Positions 7,904 to 16,801 of a stretch of 64,000 nucleotides of DNA are shown here, one piece after another. Made by a program: the position numbers and the translations under genes. The first letter of the stretch is position 1. The number at the start of each line of letters is the position of its first letter. Source of the stretch: Thiogranum longum (lineage in GTDB: Bacteria > Pseudomonadota > Gammaproteobacteria > DSM-19610); contig NZ_SMFX01000001.1 of NCBI RefSeq assembly GCF_004339085.1, positions 1,496,242 to 1,560,241 of the forward strand. The letters run 5' to 3'. The notes beneath the pieces were generated by a model, which ran no database searches, was not told the DNA's origin, and saw nothing but the letters and a program-made list of their open reading frames with translations.

Positions 7904-8599
7904 TCACCAGGGAATGATGCTGCCATCGATATCAAAAAACGTACCTGAGTTCTTGGGTGTGACCGTGCCAAGAATCTCCCTCATCCGGCCGACGCTCTCC
8001 GCCACCGTAATCTCTGCGTTGGGACCGCCCATGTCGGTCTTTACCCACCCGGGATGCAGGATGGCCACTTTCACCCCCCTGGGGGCAAGGTCGATGGCGG
8101 CGCTCTTCATAACGGCATTGAGAGCAGCCTTCGATGAACGATAGATGTAGCTTCCCCCGGACCCGTTATCTGCCATGCTGCCCATTTTGCTGCTCATGGC
8201 GGCTATCAGCTTGTGCTTGCTTGCGGCCACATGGGGCAAAAATGCCTCCATCATCTTCATCGGTGCGATGACATTGATGCGCAGACATTCCAGCCACTTT
8301 GCTTCGTCGGTGTTTCCGAACACGGCATCGGAGGGACCATAAATCCCGGCATTATTGAACAGAATATCGATAGGGTGTTCCTGAAGATCACGGGCGAGCT
8401 TCAGTATCTGGTCTTGCTGCGCAACATCGAGTGCGTAAACTGATACATCAGGAAACTGTTCGACAAGCCGGTCAAGCGCAGTTGCCTGATCAGGCTGTCG
8501 GCAGCAGGCGAGTACCCGCCACCCCTGCGCCGCATACTGGTGAACGAGTTCCAGGCCAATGCCCCGGTTGCTGCCGGTGATAAGGATGGTTTCAGTCAT
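7904..8599 (-). CDS. Short-chain dehydrogenase/reductase (C-factor-like)
   Basis: This 231-residue classical SDR has the cofactor loop TGSNRGIG (8-15), the NNAG motif (about 88-91) and the catalytic YRSSK (Tyr-x-x-x-Lys). Short SDRs of this size ending DGSIIPW resemble the CsgA/C-factor-like group, whose substrates vary. An NAD(P)-dependent oxidoreductase role is supported by motifs; the substrate is unknown. It is a single gene with a 277-base upstream spacer that holds a dispersed repeat. Confidence 0.88.
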   Translation of the reverse strand: MTETILITGSNRGIGLELVHQYAAQGWRVLACCRQPDQATALDRLVEQFPDVSVYALDVAQQDQILKLARDLQEHPIDILFNNAGIYGPSDAVFGNTDEAKWLECLRINVIAPMKMMEAFLPHVAASKHKLIAAMSSKMGSMADNGSGGSYIYRSSKAALNAVMKSAAIDLAPRGVKVAILHPGWVKTDMGGPNAEITVAESVGRMREILGTVTPKNSGTFFDIDGSIIPW

Positions 8600-8817
8600 T
8601 GCGGTCTCCCATAAATGCTATAAGGTAAAAATTAATGACAATCGTTCGACTGTATGAGCCTCAAGATGAGACGCCATTGCGTGATATCGCCCTACAAAAC
8701 TATTGCGCGTTGCGGCTGAAAATGAAGGCTCACGCAAATTCTATCTTAACGAGCAATACCAGGAGAAGTTCGTGGTGATGTCAAAAGTGTTTATTGATTG
8801 AATACGATACACAACGC

Positions 8818-8856
8818 AAAAAGGGGAGCAGAAGCTAAAATAAATCTGTCCCCTTT
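8818..8856. repeat. Dispersed AAATAAATCTGTCCCC repeat, copy 1, with small hairpin
   Basis: AAAAAGGGG is followed about 23 bases later by CCCCTTT, so the segment can fold into a hairpin. The inner sequence AAATAAATCTGTCCCC is part of a 22-base block found identically at 16745-16766. It sits just 3' of the asparaginase gene. It resembles the GGGGACAGATTTATTT ends often left beside transposase genes in gammaproteobacteria, but no transposase is present here. Confidence 0.5.
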
Positions 8857-8876
8857 ACTGCTTTACTACTTTGTTG

Positions 8877-9908
8877 TCAGAGAACCCTTTCGCGGTCGAG
8901 TCCCGGCAACCAGGACGCGGCTGGTCGGATTTCTCCCACGACAAGACCTCGCGAGTTTTCGATAGTTGGAGAGATATGCGCCTGAAGTTTATTTTTCTCT
9001 TCGTCAGATAATGCACCCAGATAATCAAGGATTGCCAATAACGCGACTGAACGCGCACGCGCACTGCCATCCGAAATTTTCAATGCGATCCCCAGGCCTC
9101 GCTCGGGTAAGGCCGCTGTGAGAATACCCTCGGCACCGGTTTTCGCCAGCACAGAACCCCTGGTGACTTCGTTCAACTCACTGACCATAGTGCCATGCCC
9201 GGCTATATACAGTGGCTCATTGGTAATGGCTTCATGAAGACGGTAAATGGCCTGCGCGCGATCATCTGACAGATCGACAGGGTTAGCGAAGCGGGCCGTG
9301 GCACGCGCGAGCTGGATCAAAGGCATCGTGGGGGCCGGCAACCCACAACCATCGACACCCATGGGATACTGCTCAAGATCAATATCAGCCAGGTCGGAAA
9401 GTATATCCAGCGACAACTGCTGTAATGGATGTTCGAGCTGGTGGTAGTTATCCAATGGCAGTTCCAGATACAGTGCCGTGGTTAAAAACCCGGTGTGCTT
9501 GCCCGAGCAATTATGGTGAAGTCGACAGCCTGCCTGCCCGGCAGCCAGTAGCTGGTGAGCACTCTCAGTGTGTTCAGGCAGCACCGCACCACAGGCCAGG
9601 TGTTCCTCGGTTAACCCCAGGCGGTTCAGCCATGATGCCACCAGATTCTGATGCATTTGTTCGCCCTGGTGAGACGAACAGGCCAGTGATAATTCTGCAT
9701 TGTTGAGGGCATATCGGTCACTGGCGCCGCTCTCAACCAGATGAATTGCCAGCAGCGGCTTTAGCGCAGAACGCGGAAATATCAGGCTTTCGATATCTCC
9801 CCAGCGATCCACAACGTCACCCTTGAAATCACACACGACGGCTGCACCGAAATGTCGACTTTCCACGGTACCATTTCGTGTAACTTCGACGAAAAGCTCA
9901 TAAGACAT
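8877..9908 (-). CDS. Asparaginase II family (thermolabile, Rhizobium etli-type) L-asparaginase
   Basis: This 343-residue protein belongs to the AnsA-II/ReAV type, unrelated to the classical EcAII fold. Key residues of that family are visible: S47-x-x-K50 in PRSALKP, S79 in SSHQGE, K256 in AKTGAEG, and the zinc-site cysteines C134 (NCSGKH) and C188 (DGCGLP). It hydrolyses L-asparagine to aspartate and ammonia. The length is normal and the start MSYELFVEVTRNG is typical. The ~300 bases upstream hold no gene and presumably carry divergent promoters for this gene and the ATP-grasp gene. Confidence 0.88.
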   Translation of the reverse strand: MSYELFVEVTRNGTVESRHFGAAVVCDFKGDVVDRWGDIESLIFPRSALKPLLAIHLVESGASDRYALNNAELSLACSSHQGEQMHQNLVASWLNRLGLTEEHLACGAVLPEHTESAHQLLAAGQAGCRLHHNCSGKHTGFLTTALYLELPLDNYHQLEHPLQQLSLDILSDLADIDLEQYPMGVDGCGLPAPTMPLIQLARATARFANPVDLSDDRAQAIYRLHEAITNEPLYIAGHGTMVSELNEVTRGSVLAKTGAEGILTAALPERGLGIALKISDGSARARSVALLAILDYLGALSDEEKNKLQAHISPTIENSRGLVVGEIRPAASWLPGLDRERVL

Positions 9909-10206
9909 GCAGCAACACCCTGAATACGATCCAATTCTGATAAATAACCGTCGACAACTCTACGGCCGATGACAGGTATCGTCAAATGCAGTTCAGGTCC
10001 TGGTACCCGAAACGTGGTATAGTCACCAGACCAATATTTCCCCGTCCCACACACACTGGCAAACGGTGCCATTGCTTGCCAACCTGGTGGTATTTTCGTT
10101 TCAGGCCTGGCCAGGAGATTTTCAAGGGTTGTTTACCCTGTTGCCATGACGTGAGTTTATTCATGTCAGGTGTCTGCGTGTTCGCGAATAACTAACGAGA
10201 TTCAGT

Positions 10207-11217
10207 ATGAGAATAGAAATTATCACCACGTCCAATGAGACGCTTAAAGAGACCGGGTTTGGTACGCTTAAAGCTTGTAATAACGTTCTGGATTCAATCA
10301 GGCGCCTGGGTTACACCGCTACATTGAATGTGTGTGAAACGGCTGGAGATCTGGATGCGGTCACGAAAAGGAAGCCGGATTTAGTGGTTCTGGCCGTAAA
10401 GTACATTTCAGTCGAAAAGGGGAATGATATCTGGTTGTCCGATTATTTTGCGAACAACGGGATTAACTTTTCAGGTTCATCAAGAGAGACCCTGAAGTTT
10501 GATTCTGACAAGGTCCTCGCGAAATCTCATTTAAGAAAAATGGGCATTAAAACGGCTGATTACTTTACTGCAATACCCGGGCAGTATAACGATGAAAGTG
10601 AGTTACCCATCCGCTTTCCCCTGTTTTTAAAACCCTTGGATGCGGCAAACGGAAACGGGATTGATGATTTGTCCTTTGTCACAAGTTTCGCAGACTACGA
10701 AAGTAAAATAGCGTCTTTATATACCTCATTCAATCTTCCTGTACTCGTCGAAGAGTACCTGGATGGCAGGGAATTCACCGCGGCTGTCATTAATACGCCA
10801 GGTGATCGTTTACTGGTATCAGCAGTTGAAGTGGTACCACCCCAATCAACCAATGGCCTTCGCATTCTTGGTGAACAGGCAAAACGGGATGATTCAGAAG
10901 AGCTCAAAAAGTCCGAAGATAATGCATTAATTGACGGGGTAAACAAACTTGCTGTTGATGCGTTTGTTCATTTAGGGGTAAGAGATTTCGGGCGCATCGA
11001 TGTCAAAGTCAACGCAAGTGGGCAATGCTATTTTATGGAAGCCAACCTGGTTCCCGGAATGACGGCCGATTCCAGCTATTTCCCTAAAGCGTGTGAAATA
11101 GAAGGCGAAATATCCTACGACAAAATGATCGGGCTGATACTGGATGAGGGGCTTCGCAGGACATCCGGTAACCTGGCCGATAACACTGCCGCAGATCCTT
11201 TGCCTCTGGCGGTGTGA
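10207..11217 (+). CDS. D-Ala-D-Ala ligase-like ATP-grasp protein
   Basis: This 336-residue ATP-grasp enzyme has an N-terminal Rossmann-like domain (1-100, with FSGSSRETLKFDSDK as in Ddl proteins), the ATP-grasp lysine region FPLFLKPLDAANGNGI, VLVEEYLDGREFT, and the metal-binding end RDFGRIDVKVN...CYFMEANLVPGM. Such enzymes ligate an amino acid or peptide carboxylate to an amine. The true Ddl normally sits with mur/fts genes, so this paralogue is more likely a peptide-ligating specialist. It converges on a methyltransferase gene through a shared terminator. Codon use appears AT-richer than its neighbours, hinting at acquisition. Confidence 0.82.
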   Translation: MRIEIITTSNETLKETGFGTLKACNNVLDSIRRLGYTATLNVCETAGDLDAVTKRKPDLVVLAVKYISVEKGNDIWLSDYFANNGINFSGSSRETLKFDSDKVLAKSHLRKMGIKTADYFTAIPGQYNDESELPIRFPLFLKPLDAANGNGIDDLSFVTSFADYESKIASLYTSFNLPVLVEEYLDGREFTAAVINTPGDRLLVSAVEVVPPQSTNGLRILGEQAKRDDSEELKKSEDNALIDGVNKLAVDAFVHLGVRDFGRIDVKVNASGQCYFMEANLVPGMTADSSYFPKACEIEGEISYDKMIGLILDEGLRRTSGNLADNTAADPLPLAV

Positions 11218-11221
11218 GCGA

Positions 11222-11256
11222 AATAGCGGGCAGACGGAACTTCGCTGCCCGCTATT
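11222..11256. terminator. Bidirectional terminator between ATP-grasp and methyltransferase genes
   Basis: AATAGCGGGCAG (11222-11233) pairs perfectly with CTGCCCGCTATT (11245-11256), leaving an 11-base loop. A/T tails lie on each side. It sits between two convergent stop codons. Confidence 0.75.
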
Positions 11257-11259
11257 CCA

Positions 11260-12048
11260 TTATTGCATGGCGGGTATGATGCCTTTCGATTCCAGAAACG
11301 CTTGCGGAACATCCGCGTTTTTACGCCCGGCAATCGCGTAATAATAAAGAGGTTCACCCTCGATAGAAAGCCGATGCCTGTATCGCTCGATGTGATAGAC
11401 ATGGATAAAATTCGAGAAAAGCAGTTCACGGATCATGGATGAAAATCCAGTCTTGTCGCTTTCGTTAAAAAAGGTTTCCTTGATGTTAAATGCCACCCAC
11501 CCCTGAGCAGAAATAATATTGAATGCTTCAATGAAAGCATTGGTCGGAATATCTCCAAAGCCCAGGGCAGCAACAGTAACCATGCAGTCACATTGCCATG
11601 AGGCAATATCTTCTTTCTTTTCTTTATCAAGGGTTGTGAAATCCTCGACATAATACTCATCATACAAACCGGGTCTGTCACGGATAGTGGCGTCATAAGC
11701 TTCCGGGATGATGTCCACGCCTACCAGACGTGATACCCCGTGCTTTTTCAACTCCTCTCCCATCATCCCGTTACCTGCACCTAAATCCAGTACCCGTAAT
11801 TCTGTGAAATTGTCCTGAGATTGTTTGACAGCGGACTCGAGAATAGTCGCCACTTTTACCGGAGAGGTGCATTTCAGGCGATCATAAAAGATTTGCTCAT
11901 ACAAACCGGGTACCTGATAAATCTCGTCATAATCGTGAAATCTGATTTTCCGCCGCCCCCCCGAGCCTTGCAGATAGAAAAAAGCCTCATCCTGATTGAG
12001 ATTGTCTACCCCGGATTTCGGAAATTGTATTCTGTGTCTTTTCGGCAT
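11260..12048 (-). CDS. Class I SAM-dependent methyltransferase
   Basis: This 262-residue protein has the SAM-binding motif VLDLGAGNG at 86-94, an acidic post-I residue in VGVDIIPEAYDA, and a YVEDFTTLD motif. The N-terminal 75 residues (FHDYDEIYQVPGLYEQIFYDRL) resemble the lid of small-molecule methyltransferases of the Wbscr27-like group. The C-terminus is unusual (RYRHRLSIEGEPLYYYAIAGRK). It faces the ATP-grasp gene and ends four bases from the shared terminator. The substrate cannot be inferred. Confidence 0.8.
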   Translation of the reverse strand: MPKRHRIQFPKSGVDNLNQDEAFFYLQGSGGRRKIRFHDYDEIYQVPGLYEQIFYDRLKCTSPVKVATILESAVKQSQDNFTELRVLDLGAGNGMMGEELKKHGVSRLVGVDIIPEAYDATIRDRPGLYDEYYVEDFTTLDKEKKEDIASWQCDCMVTVAALGFGDIPTNAFIEAFNIISAQGWVAFNIKETFFNESDKTGFSSMIRELLFSNFIHVYHIERYRHRLSIEGEPLYYYAIAGRKNADVPQAFLESKGIIPAMQ

Positions 12049-12153
12049 AACTTTCCCACGTCAATGAATCAATCTGGCCATGACAGGCATGGCAAAAGCG
12101 CCATTATACGCAGATTCCTTGAGTCCCATGGGTAAATCCAACACACTCTATTG

Positions 12154-12906
12154 ATGCTGATACTCTCCGGCGTTTCTAAACGCTATAACGACACGCTGGT
12201 CCTGGCGTCGACCGATCTCCAGGTGCCAGCCGGCGAGACCACGGTGCTCATCGGACCCAGCGGCTGTGGAAAATCCACACTGCTACGCTTGATCGTAGGC
12301 CTCATTCAGCCAGACACCGGTGACATCACGCTGGGAGGGACACAATTAGCGCCATCAAACCTTCTCGAGCTGCGGCAGCGCATGGGCTACGTCATCCAGG
12401 AGGGCGGCCTGTTTCCGCATCTTACGGTCCGTGACAATGTGACCGTGATGGCGCGCTACCTGCGGCGCGATGCCGACTGGATTTCACACCGGCTTGCCGA
12501 TCTGGCCCAACTGGTACGTCTGCCCCTGAACCTGATGAGCCGTTTTCCCGCAGAGCTTTCCGGCGGGCAGTGCCAGCGCGTCAGCCTGATGCGTGCGTTG
12601 ATGCTTGACCCGGAGCTACTGCTGCTGGATGAACCGCTGGGGGCACTGGACCCGATGATTCGATATGAGCTGCAACAAGAGCTCAAATCCATCTTCGCCA
12701 AACTGGGAAAGACGGTCGTCATGGTCACCCATGACATCGCCGAAGCGGCGTTTTTCGGGCATACCCTGGTGCTGATGCGCGAGGGACGCATCGTGCAGAC
12801 AGGCCCCTTCAAGGCACTGGCCCGGACACCGGCCGAAGCGTTTGTTACGCAGTTTATCAATGCCCAGCGTGGGCCCATGGAGCAACTCGCCAGGGTGCTG
12901 CAATGA
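12154..12906 (+). CDS. ABC transporter ATPase, osmoprotectant/glycine betaine (OpuCA/YehX-like)
   Basis: This 250-residue ATP-binding protein has Walker A GPSGCGKST, Q-loop VIQEGGLFPHLT, signature LSGGQCQRVSL, Walker B LLLLDEPLGALD and H-loop VTHDIAEAAF. QEGGLFPH and the ALARTPAEAFVTQFI end are typical of the quaternary-amine subfamily. It lacks the C-terminal CBS pair of OpuCA/ProV, so it is a short form. The start is the ATG immediately after an in-frame TTG. The stop overlaps the fused permease gene by ATGA. It powers import by the next gene product. Confidence 0.88.
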   Translation: MLILSGVSKRYNDTLVLASTDLQVPAGETTVLIGPSGCGKSTLLRLIVGLIQPDTGDITLGGTQLAPSNLLELRQRMGYVIQEGGLFPHLTVRDNVTVMARYLRRDADWISHRLADLAQLVRLPLNLMSRFPAELSGGQCQRVSLMRALMLDPELLLLDEPLGALDPMIRYELQQELKSIFAKLGKTVVMVTHDIAEAAFFGHTLVLMREGRIVQTGPFKALARTPAEAFVTQFINAQRGPMEQLARVLQ

Positions 12907-14393
12907 GCATCAGCCGATGGACAGGCATGCTGCTGTCAGCGTTACTGGCCACGACACTGGCTCACCCGGTTCTCGCGGCCGGTGAGCCCGTCAAGATCAC
13001 CATTGGATCCAAAAGTTTTACCGAGTCGGTCATTTTGGGTGACATGCTCAGTCACCTGGCTCAGCGTGCCGGCATCGAGGCCAGTCACCAGCGACAACTG
13101 GGGGGCACCCGCGTCGTGTGGAATGCGTTACTCAGTGGCGAGATCGACGCCTACCCGGAATACACGGGCACCCTGATGCAGGAGACTCTGGCCAAGGAGA
13201 ATATACAGACCGAGGCGCAACTCAGGCAGGCCCTTGCCGCACATGGCCTGCGAATGACCCGTCCACTGGGGTTTAACAACACCTATGCGATCGGGATGAA
13301 AGAGACACTGGCTGCGCGGCTCAAGCTGCGCAAGATTTCTGACTTGCGCGACCATCCCGAACTCGTGTTGGGTTTCGGTAACGAGTTCATGGATCGGGCG
13401 GACGGCTGGCCTGGTCTGCAACAACGCTATCAGCTACCGCAGCAGAACGTCAGGGGCCTGGACCATGACCTGGCCTATCGTGGCATCGAATCGGGCACAC
13501 TGCAGGTAACCGATCTTTACGCGACCGATGCAGAGATAAGCTATTATCATTTGCGTACACTCGAGGACGATCTGCATTATTTCCCCGCCTACAATGCCGT
13601 GATTCTCTATCGCGCCGATCTGGAACAACGCGCACCGGAAGCGGTAGCCCTGTTCAAACGGCTGGTCGGCCGTATCGACGCACCGGCAATGCGGGAACTG
13701 AACGCCCGGGTCAAACTGAACGGTGAGGCCGAAGCCGTGATGGCGGCCCGTTTTCTGGAAGAAAATCTGGCGCTGGATATAGACCCCCAGGTAAAAACGA
13801 CCTGGCAACGGTTCTGGCAACATACGCGGGAACATCTTGTACTGGTGGGTATCTCACTGTCTGCGGCTATCCTCGTGGCCATTCCGCTGGGCATAGTGGC
13901 GGCACGCCATGCGCGCGTGGGCCATATCGTGCTTGGCATCGCCGGTATTATCCAGACCATTCCTTCGTTGGCGCTGTTCGTATTTCTGATACCCTTGCTT
14001 GGCATCGGTGGGCCACCTGCGGTGGTGGCCTTGTTTCTCTATAGCCTGCTACCGATCATTCGTAACACCCATGCCGGCATCAGAGGCATCTCACCGGCTA
14101 TTGTAGAGTCTGCCCAGGCGCTTGGACTACCATCGCGTGCCAGGCTACGCATTGTAGAACTGCCCCTGGCAACGGGTGCTATTCTCGCGGGCATCAAAAC
14201 GTCGGCGGTTATCAATGTCGGCACCGCAACACTTGCCGCGCTCATTGGTGCCGGCGGGTATGGCCAACCCATCCTTACCGGTATTCGTCTTGACGACACC
14301 GGCCTGATCCTGCAAGGCGCAGTCCCGGCCGCTGTGCTGGCGCTACTGGTGCAGGGGATATTTGAACTCGTCGAGCGAAGGTTGTCTCCGTGA
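12903..14393 (+). CDS. Fused osmoprotectant-binding protein and permease (OpuC/OpuF-type)
   Basis: This 496-residue fusion begins with a signal peptide (1-26, cleavage near VLAAG) and a glycine-betaine/choline-type binding domain (about 30-295). The latter contains TIGSKSFTESVILGDM, EIDAYPEYTGT and DLYATDAEISYYHL, which are OpuAC/OsmF hallmarks. Six predicted membrane helices (about 310-490) follow with the permease EAA loop EVESAQALGLPSRARLRIVELPLA-like region and GAGGYGQPI. With the upstream ATPase this makes a complete two-gene importer. Binding domain before permease is the OpuF-like order. The probable substrate is a compatible solute such as glycine betaine or choline; the exact ligand is not determined. 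Confidence 0.9.
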   Translation: MSISRWTGMLLSALLATTLAHPVLAAGEPVKITIGSKSFTESVILGDMLSHLAQRAGIEASHQRQLGGTRVVWNALLSGEIDAYPEYTGTLMQETLAKENIQTEAQLRQALAAHGLRMTRPLGFNNTYAIGMKETLAARLKLRKISDLRDHPELVLGFGNEFMDRADGWPGLQQRYQLPQQNVRGLDHDLAYRGIESGTLQVTDLYATDAEISYYHLRTLEDDLHYFPAYNAVILYRADLEQRAPEAVALFKRLVGRIDAPAMRELNARVKLNGEAEAVMAARFLEENLALDIDPQVKTTWQRFWQHTREHLVLVGISLSAAILVAIPLGIVAARHARVGHIVLGIAGIIQTIPSLALFVFLIPLLGIGGPPAVVALFLYSLLPIIRNTHAGIRGISPAIVESAQALGLPSRARLRIVELPLATGAILAGIKTSAVINVGTATLAALIGAGGYGQPILTGIRLDDTGLILQGAVPAAVLALLVQGIFELVERRLSP

Positions 14394-14461
14394 TGTCTTT
14401 TCAAGACCCTGGAGCCGATTGCTTAAGTAAGTGCCATTCTGGTCTGTTCCCCAATTAACGA

Positions 14462-15463
14462 TCAGCGGCTGAGCACAATCCTGTAGCGTGCCTGTCCGCT
14501 CCTGAGCCGCGCGATTGCTTCGTTCACCTGTTCTAAACGGAATTGCTCTGTTACCGGTTTGATCTGGTGGCGTGCTGTAAAATCCAGCATGCGCCGAATA
14601 GTAGCCGGACTACCAACCGGCGATCCCGACACCGAACGCTGTCCCAAAATCATGGGAAACACCTGCAGATCCAGGGGGTCCAATGTCGCGCCAAGGAAAT
14701 GGAGGCGGCCCCTGGGCTTAAGGGCAGACATATAGGCATTCCAGTCCAGTTTGATGTTTACGGTAGAAAGGATCAGATCGAAGTGGCCAGTCACAGATTC
14801 AAGTGCCGAGGAGTCTCTGGAGCTGAGCGCATGGTGCGCACCAAGTTTGAGTGCCTCCTCTTGTTTCGCCAGGCTCGAAGTGAAAGCCGTAACCTCGCAA
14901 CCCCATGCGTTAAGAAACTGAAGCGCCATGTGGCCGAGCCCGCCAATACCGATCACACCGACCTTGGCGGTCGAAGAAACGTCAAACTGAGTCAGTGGAT
15001 TAAAAACCGTTATTCCACCACAGAACAACGGTCCGGCAGTCGCTGAATCGAGCGACTTCGGTAGCGGAAACACGCTGACCGCGCTGGCGCGTACTTTTTC
15101 GGCAAACCCACCGTGGCGTCCGACAATTGTAGCCTCGGAATTGGCGCAGAGATTATGATCGCCCGACATACAGGAGTCGCAGGACATGCAGTAGCCGGAA
15201 TGCCAGCCCAATCCCACGCGTTGACCAACCTCAAGGTGTGTCGCAGCACCGCCGACTGCAGCGATTGTTCCGATGACTTCGTGCCCGGGTACGAGGGGGT
15301 ACTCTGTCATCCCCCATTCGTTATCCAACATGCTGAGATCACTGTGACAGATGCCGCAGTGTTCGACATTGATTTCGACCTGATGGGCACCGAGTGGACC
15401 GGGGTCATATTCGTAGGGTCTTAGCTCTCCACCAGGTTTGAATGCCGCATAAGCTTTTATCAT
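14462..15463 (-). CDS. Zinc-dependent NAD(P) alcohol dehydrogenase (YahK/CAD-like)
   Basis: This 333-residue medium-chain dehydrogenase has catalytic zinc ligands in HCGICHSD (C36) and GHE (H61), structural zinc cysteines C92, C95, C98 and C106 in [17 protein letters not shown], and the cofactor motif GIGGLGHMA. It resembles the cinnamyl-alcohol-dehydrogenase-like aldehyde reductases (YahK, AdhC2), usually NADPH-linked and broad in aldehyde substrate. The length is slightly short of typical (~345). It stands alone on the minus strand with a 200-base upstream spacer. Confidence 0.9.
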   Translation of the reverse strand: MIKAYAAFKPGGELRPYEYDPGPLGAHQVEINVEHCGICHSDLSMLDNEWGMTEYPLVPGHEVIGTIAAVGGAATHLEVGQRVGLGWHSGYCMSCDSCMSGDHNLCANSEATIVGRHGGFAEKVRASAVSVFPLPKSLDSATAGPLFCGGITVFNPLTQFDVSSTAKVGVIGIGGLGHMALQFLNAWGCEVTAFTSSLAKQEEALKLGAHHALSSRDSSALESVTGHFDLILSTVNIKLDWNAYMSALKPRGRLHFLGATLDPLDLQVFPMILGQRSVSGSPVGSPATIRRMLDFTARHQIKPVTEQFRLEQVNEAIARLRSGQARYRIVLSR

Positions 15464-15552
15464 TACGCTTCTCCTGTGAGCGAATTATCCATGCTCTCTG
15501 CATGCACCGCGCAATCAAGAGTTTAGCCTATGGAAAGGGTACGGAAAGGGGG

Positions 15553-15579
15553 CGGAGGGATATAATATTATCCCCTCCG
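15553..15579. repeat. Short palindrome upstream of the alcohol dehydrogenase and DsrC-like genes
   Basis: CGGAGGGA and TCCCCTCCG flank a TATAATATTA core, making a near-perfect inverted repeat in the space between divergent genes. The core contains TATAAT. It could be an operator overlapping a promoter for the DsrC-like gene. No downstream T-run supports a terminator. Confidence 0.4.
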
Positions 15580-15667
15580 TTCCATTTGTCGCCATTTGTC
15601 GATCAATCGACTCTGATCCCATTGACCTATACACTTACACCACTGTTCCTCAGCCAGGTAAAAAACA

Positions 15668-16078
15668 ATGACATACAATATTGAAGAAATCAGTCGTGGT
15701 TTCCAGAAAGCCATGCAGGAAGCGGGCGATGTAAGTGTGGATACCGATACCGACAGCCAGCAGCGCACACGCCGTCAACGCGTACTGGATATGTGGAACG
15801 AAGACATCGGACGTGCGCTGGCTGCGAACGAGGACCTGAAGCTCGATGACGCCCATCTGGCCGTTATTTACAGCCTGCGCGACCATTTTCTTGAACACGG
15901 GTTCGCGAAAGCCGGAAGAGTGCTGGGAGACATGCTCGACGCACGGTTCGAAGATGCCGGTGGTCGCAAGTACCTGCGACGCCTGTTTCCGAACGGGCCG
16001 GTCGCCCAGGGCATGAGGATAGCGGGTTTGCCGGTACCGAACCTGACTGAGAACAAGGGACAGGGAACGGCGCGTTAG
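15668..16078 (+). CDS. TusE/DsrC family protein lacking the catalytic cysteines
   Basis: This 136-residue protein has the DsrC C-terminal fold signature GGRKYLRRLFPNGPVAQGMRI and AGLPVP (about 98-124), preceded by a helical region with MWNEDIGRALAANED and YSLRDHFLEHGF. True DsrC carries a cysteine in the AQGCRIAGLP-type segment and another penultimate to the C-terminus; TusE keeps only the latter. Here the first is Met116, the tail is PNLTENKGQGTAR and the whole protein has no cysteine. It cannot carry a persulfide. It fits the cysteine-less DsrC homologues suggested to be regulatory (RspA-type). No dsrAB or tus genes are nearby. Confidence 0.82.
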   Translation: MTYNIEEISRGFQKAMQEAGDVSVDTDTDSQQRTRRQRVLDMWNEDIGRALAANEDLKLDDAHLAVIYSLRDHFLEHGFAKAGRVLGDMLDARFEDAGGRKYLRRLFPNGPVAQGMRIAGLPVPNLTENKGQGTAR

Positions 16079-16161
16079 GCTGGGGTGTCTGGTTATCACC
16101 GTGATATATTTACCGATATGGGGGCTATACTTAGACGAGGGGTAATGTGAGGTATCGGAGT

Positions 16162-16671
16162 ATGAAACCAGACAAGCACCTGATTGCAGCCATACTATCT
16201 GCCTTGTTAACGCTTGTTGCCGGCGTGGCCTGTGGGTCGGAGATCTACAAGTGGACAGGGGATGACGGCGTTACACACTACGCAGAAGCGCCACCTGAAA
16301 CCAGTTTTTCCAGCCTTGAAATTCTGGATGTTTCTGTCCCCGAGCCTGCTCCACCTGCCACTACGATTTATCAGCCAGTACTCGACGTCGCAAACAGCAT
16401 TGAAGCCAGCCGACTGGAACGTGAACGTGCGCGGCTCGAACGAAAAAAAATACTTCTGCAAGAACGAGAGTTACAGCAATCGCAGCTGGCTGCGCAACCA
16501 AGCTACTATAGAAACAATGCGGTGGGTCCTGCCTACTACCCGCCTCGCTACCGATATCCCCCCCGGCCTTACCCACCAGGGTACTGGCGCTATCCGATGC
16601 CGACACCACATCAAGGCGGTGACCGACCGGGCAGAGATGGCGGTTCGGCACGCGCCTTCTTCAACCGCTAG
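16162..16671 (+). CDS. DUF4124 domain-containing exported protein
   Basis: This 169-residue protein has a signal peptide (1-25, cleavage near VACGSE) and a DUF4124 domain at the mature N-terminus (EIYKWTGDDGVTHYAEAPP), a small β-motif common in gammaproteobacterial periplasmic proteins. An Arg/Glu-rich coiled segment (about 80-105) and a Pro/Tyr-rich low-complexity tail (YYPPRYRYPPRPYPPGYWRY) follow. ATG MKPDKH is chosen because it gives a clean signal peptide; a GTG five codons upstream is in frame. Function unknown. Confidence 0.8.
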   Translation: MKPDKHLIAAILSALLTLVAGVACGSEIYKWTGDDGVTHYAEAPPETSFSSLEILDVSVPEPAPPATTIYQPVLDVANSIEASRLERERARLERKKILLQERELQQSQLAAQPSYYRNNAVGPAYYPPRYRYPPRPYPPGYWRYPMPTPHQGGDRPGRDGGSARAFFNR

Positions 16672-16744
16672 CTATTGGCGGGCGGTGAGGGGATGCCGTT
16701 ATCGAAAGGGTACGCCACCTGGCCCGTATCAACGGCCAGCCGGA

Positions 16745-16766
16745 CTAAAATAAATCTGTCCCCTTT
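16745..16766. repeat. Dispersed AAATAAATCTGTCCCC repeat, copy 2
   Basis: This block is identical over 22 bases to 8835-8856. It is followed here by a pyrimidine-rich tract (TTTTTCCTTCTTTTCCC) reaching the start of the Mut7-C gene. No transposase lies nearby. Confidence 0.5.
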
Positions 16767-16801
16767 TTCCTTCTTTTCCCTTTTTCCCAGGACGTTTCAC
16801 A

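Noticed and set aside
9909-10206. Possible small genes between the asparaginase and ATP-grasp genes
   Set aside because: Open frames on both strands are basic, lack ribosome sites and match no family. I treat the region as divergent promoters.
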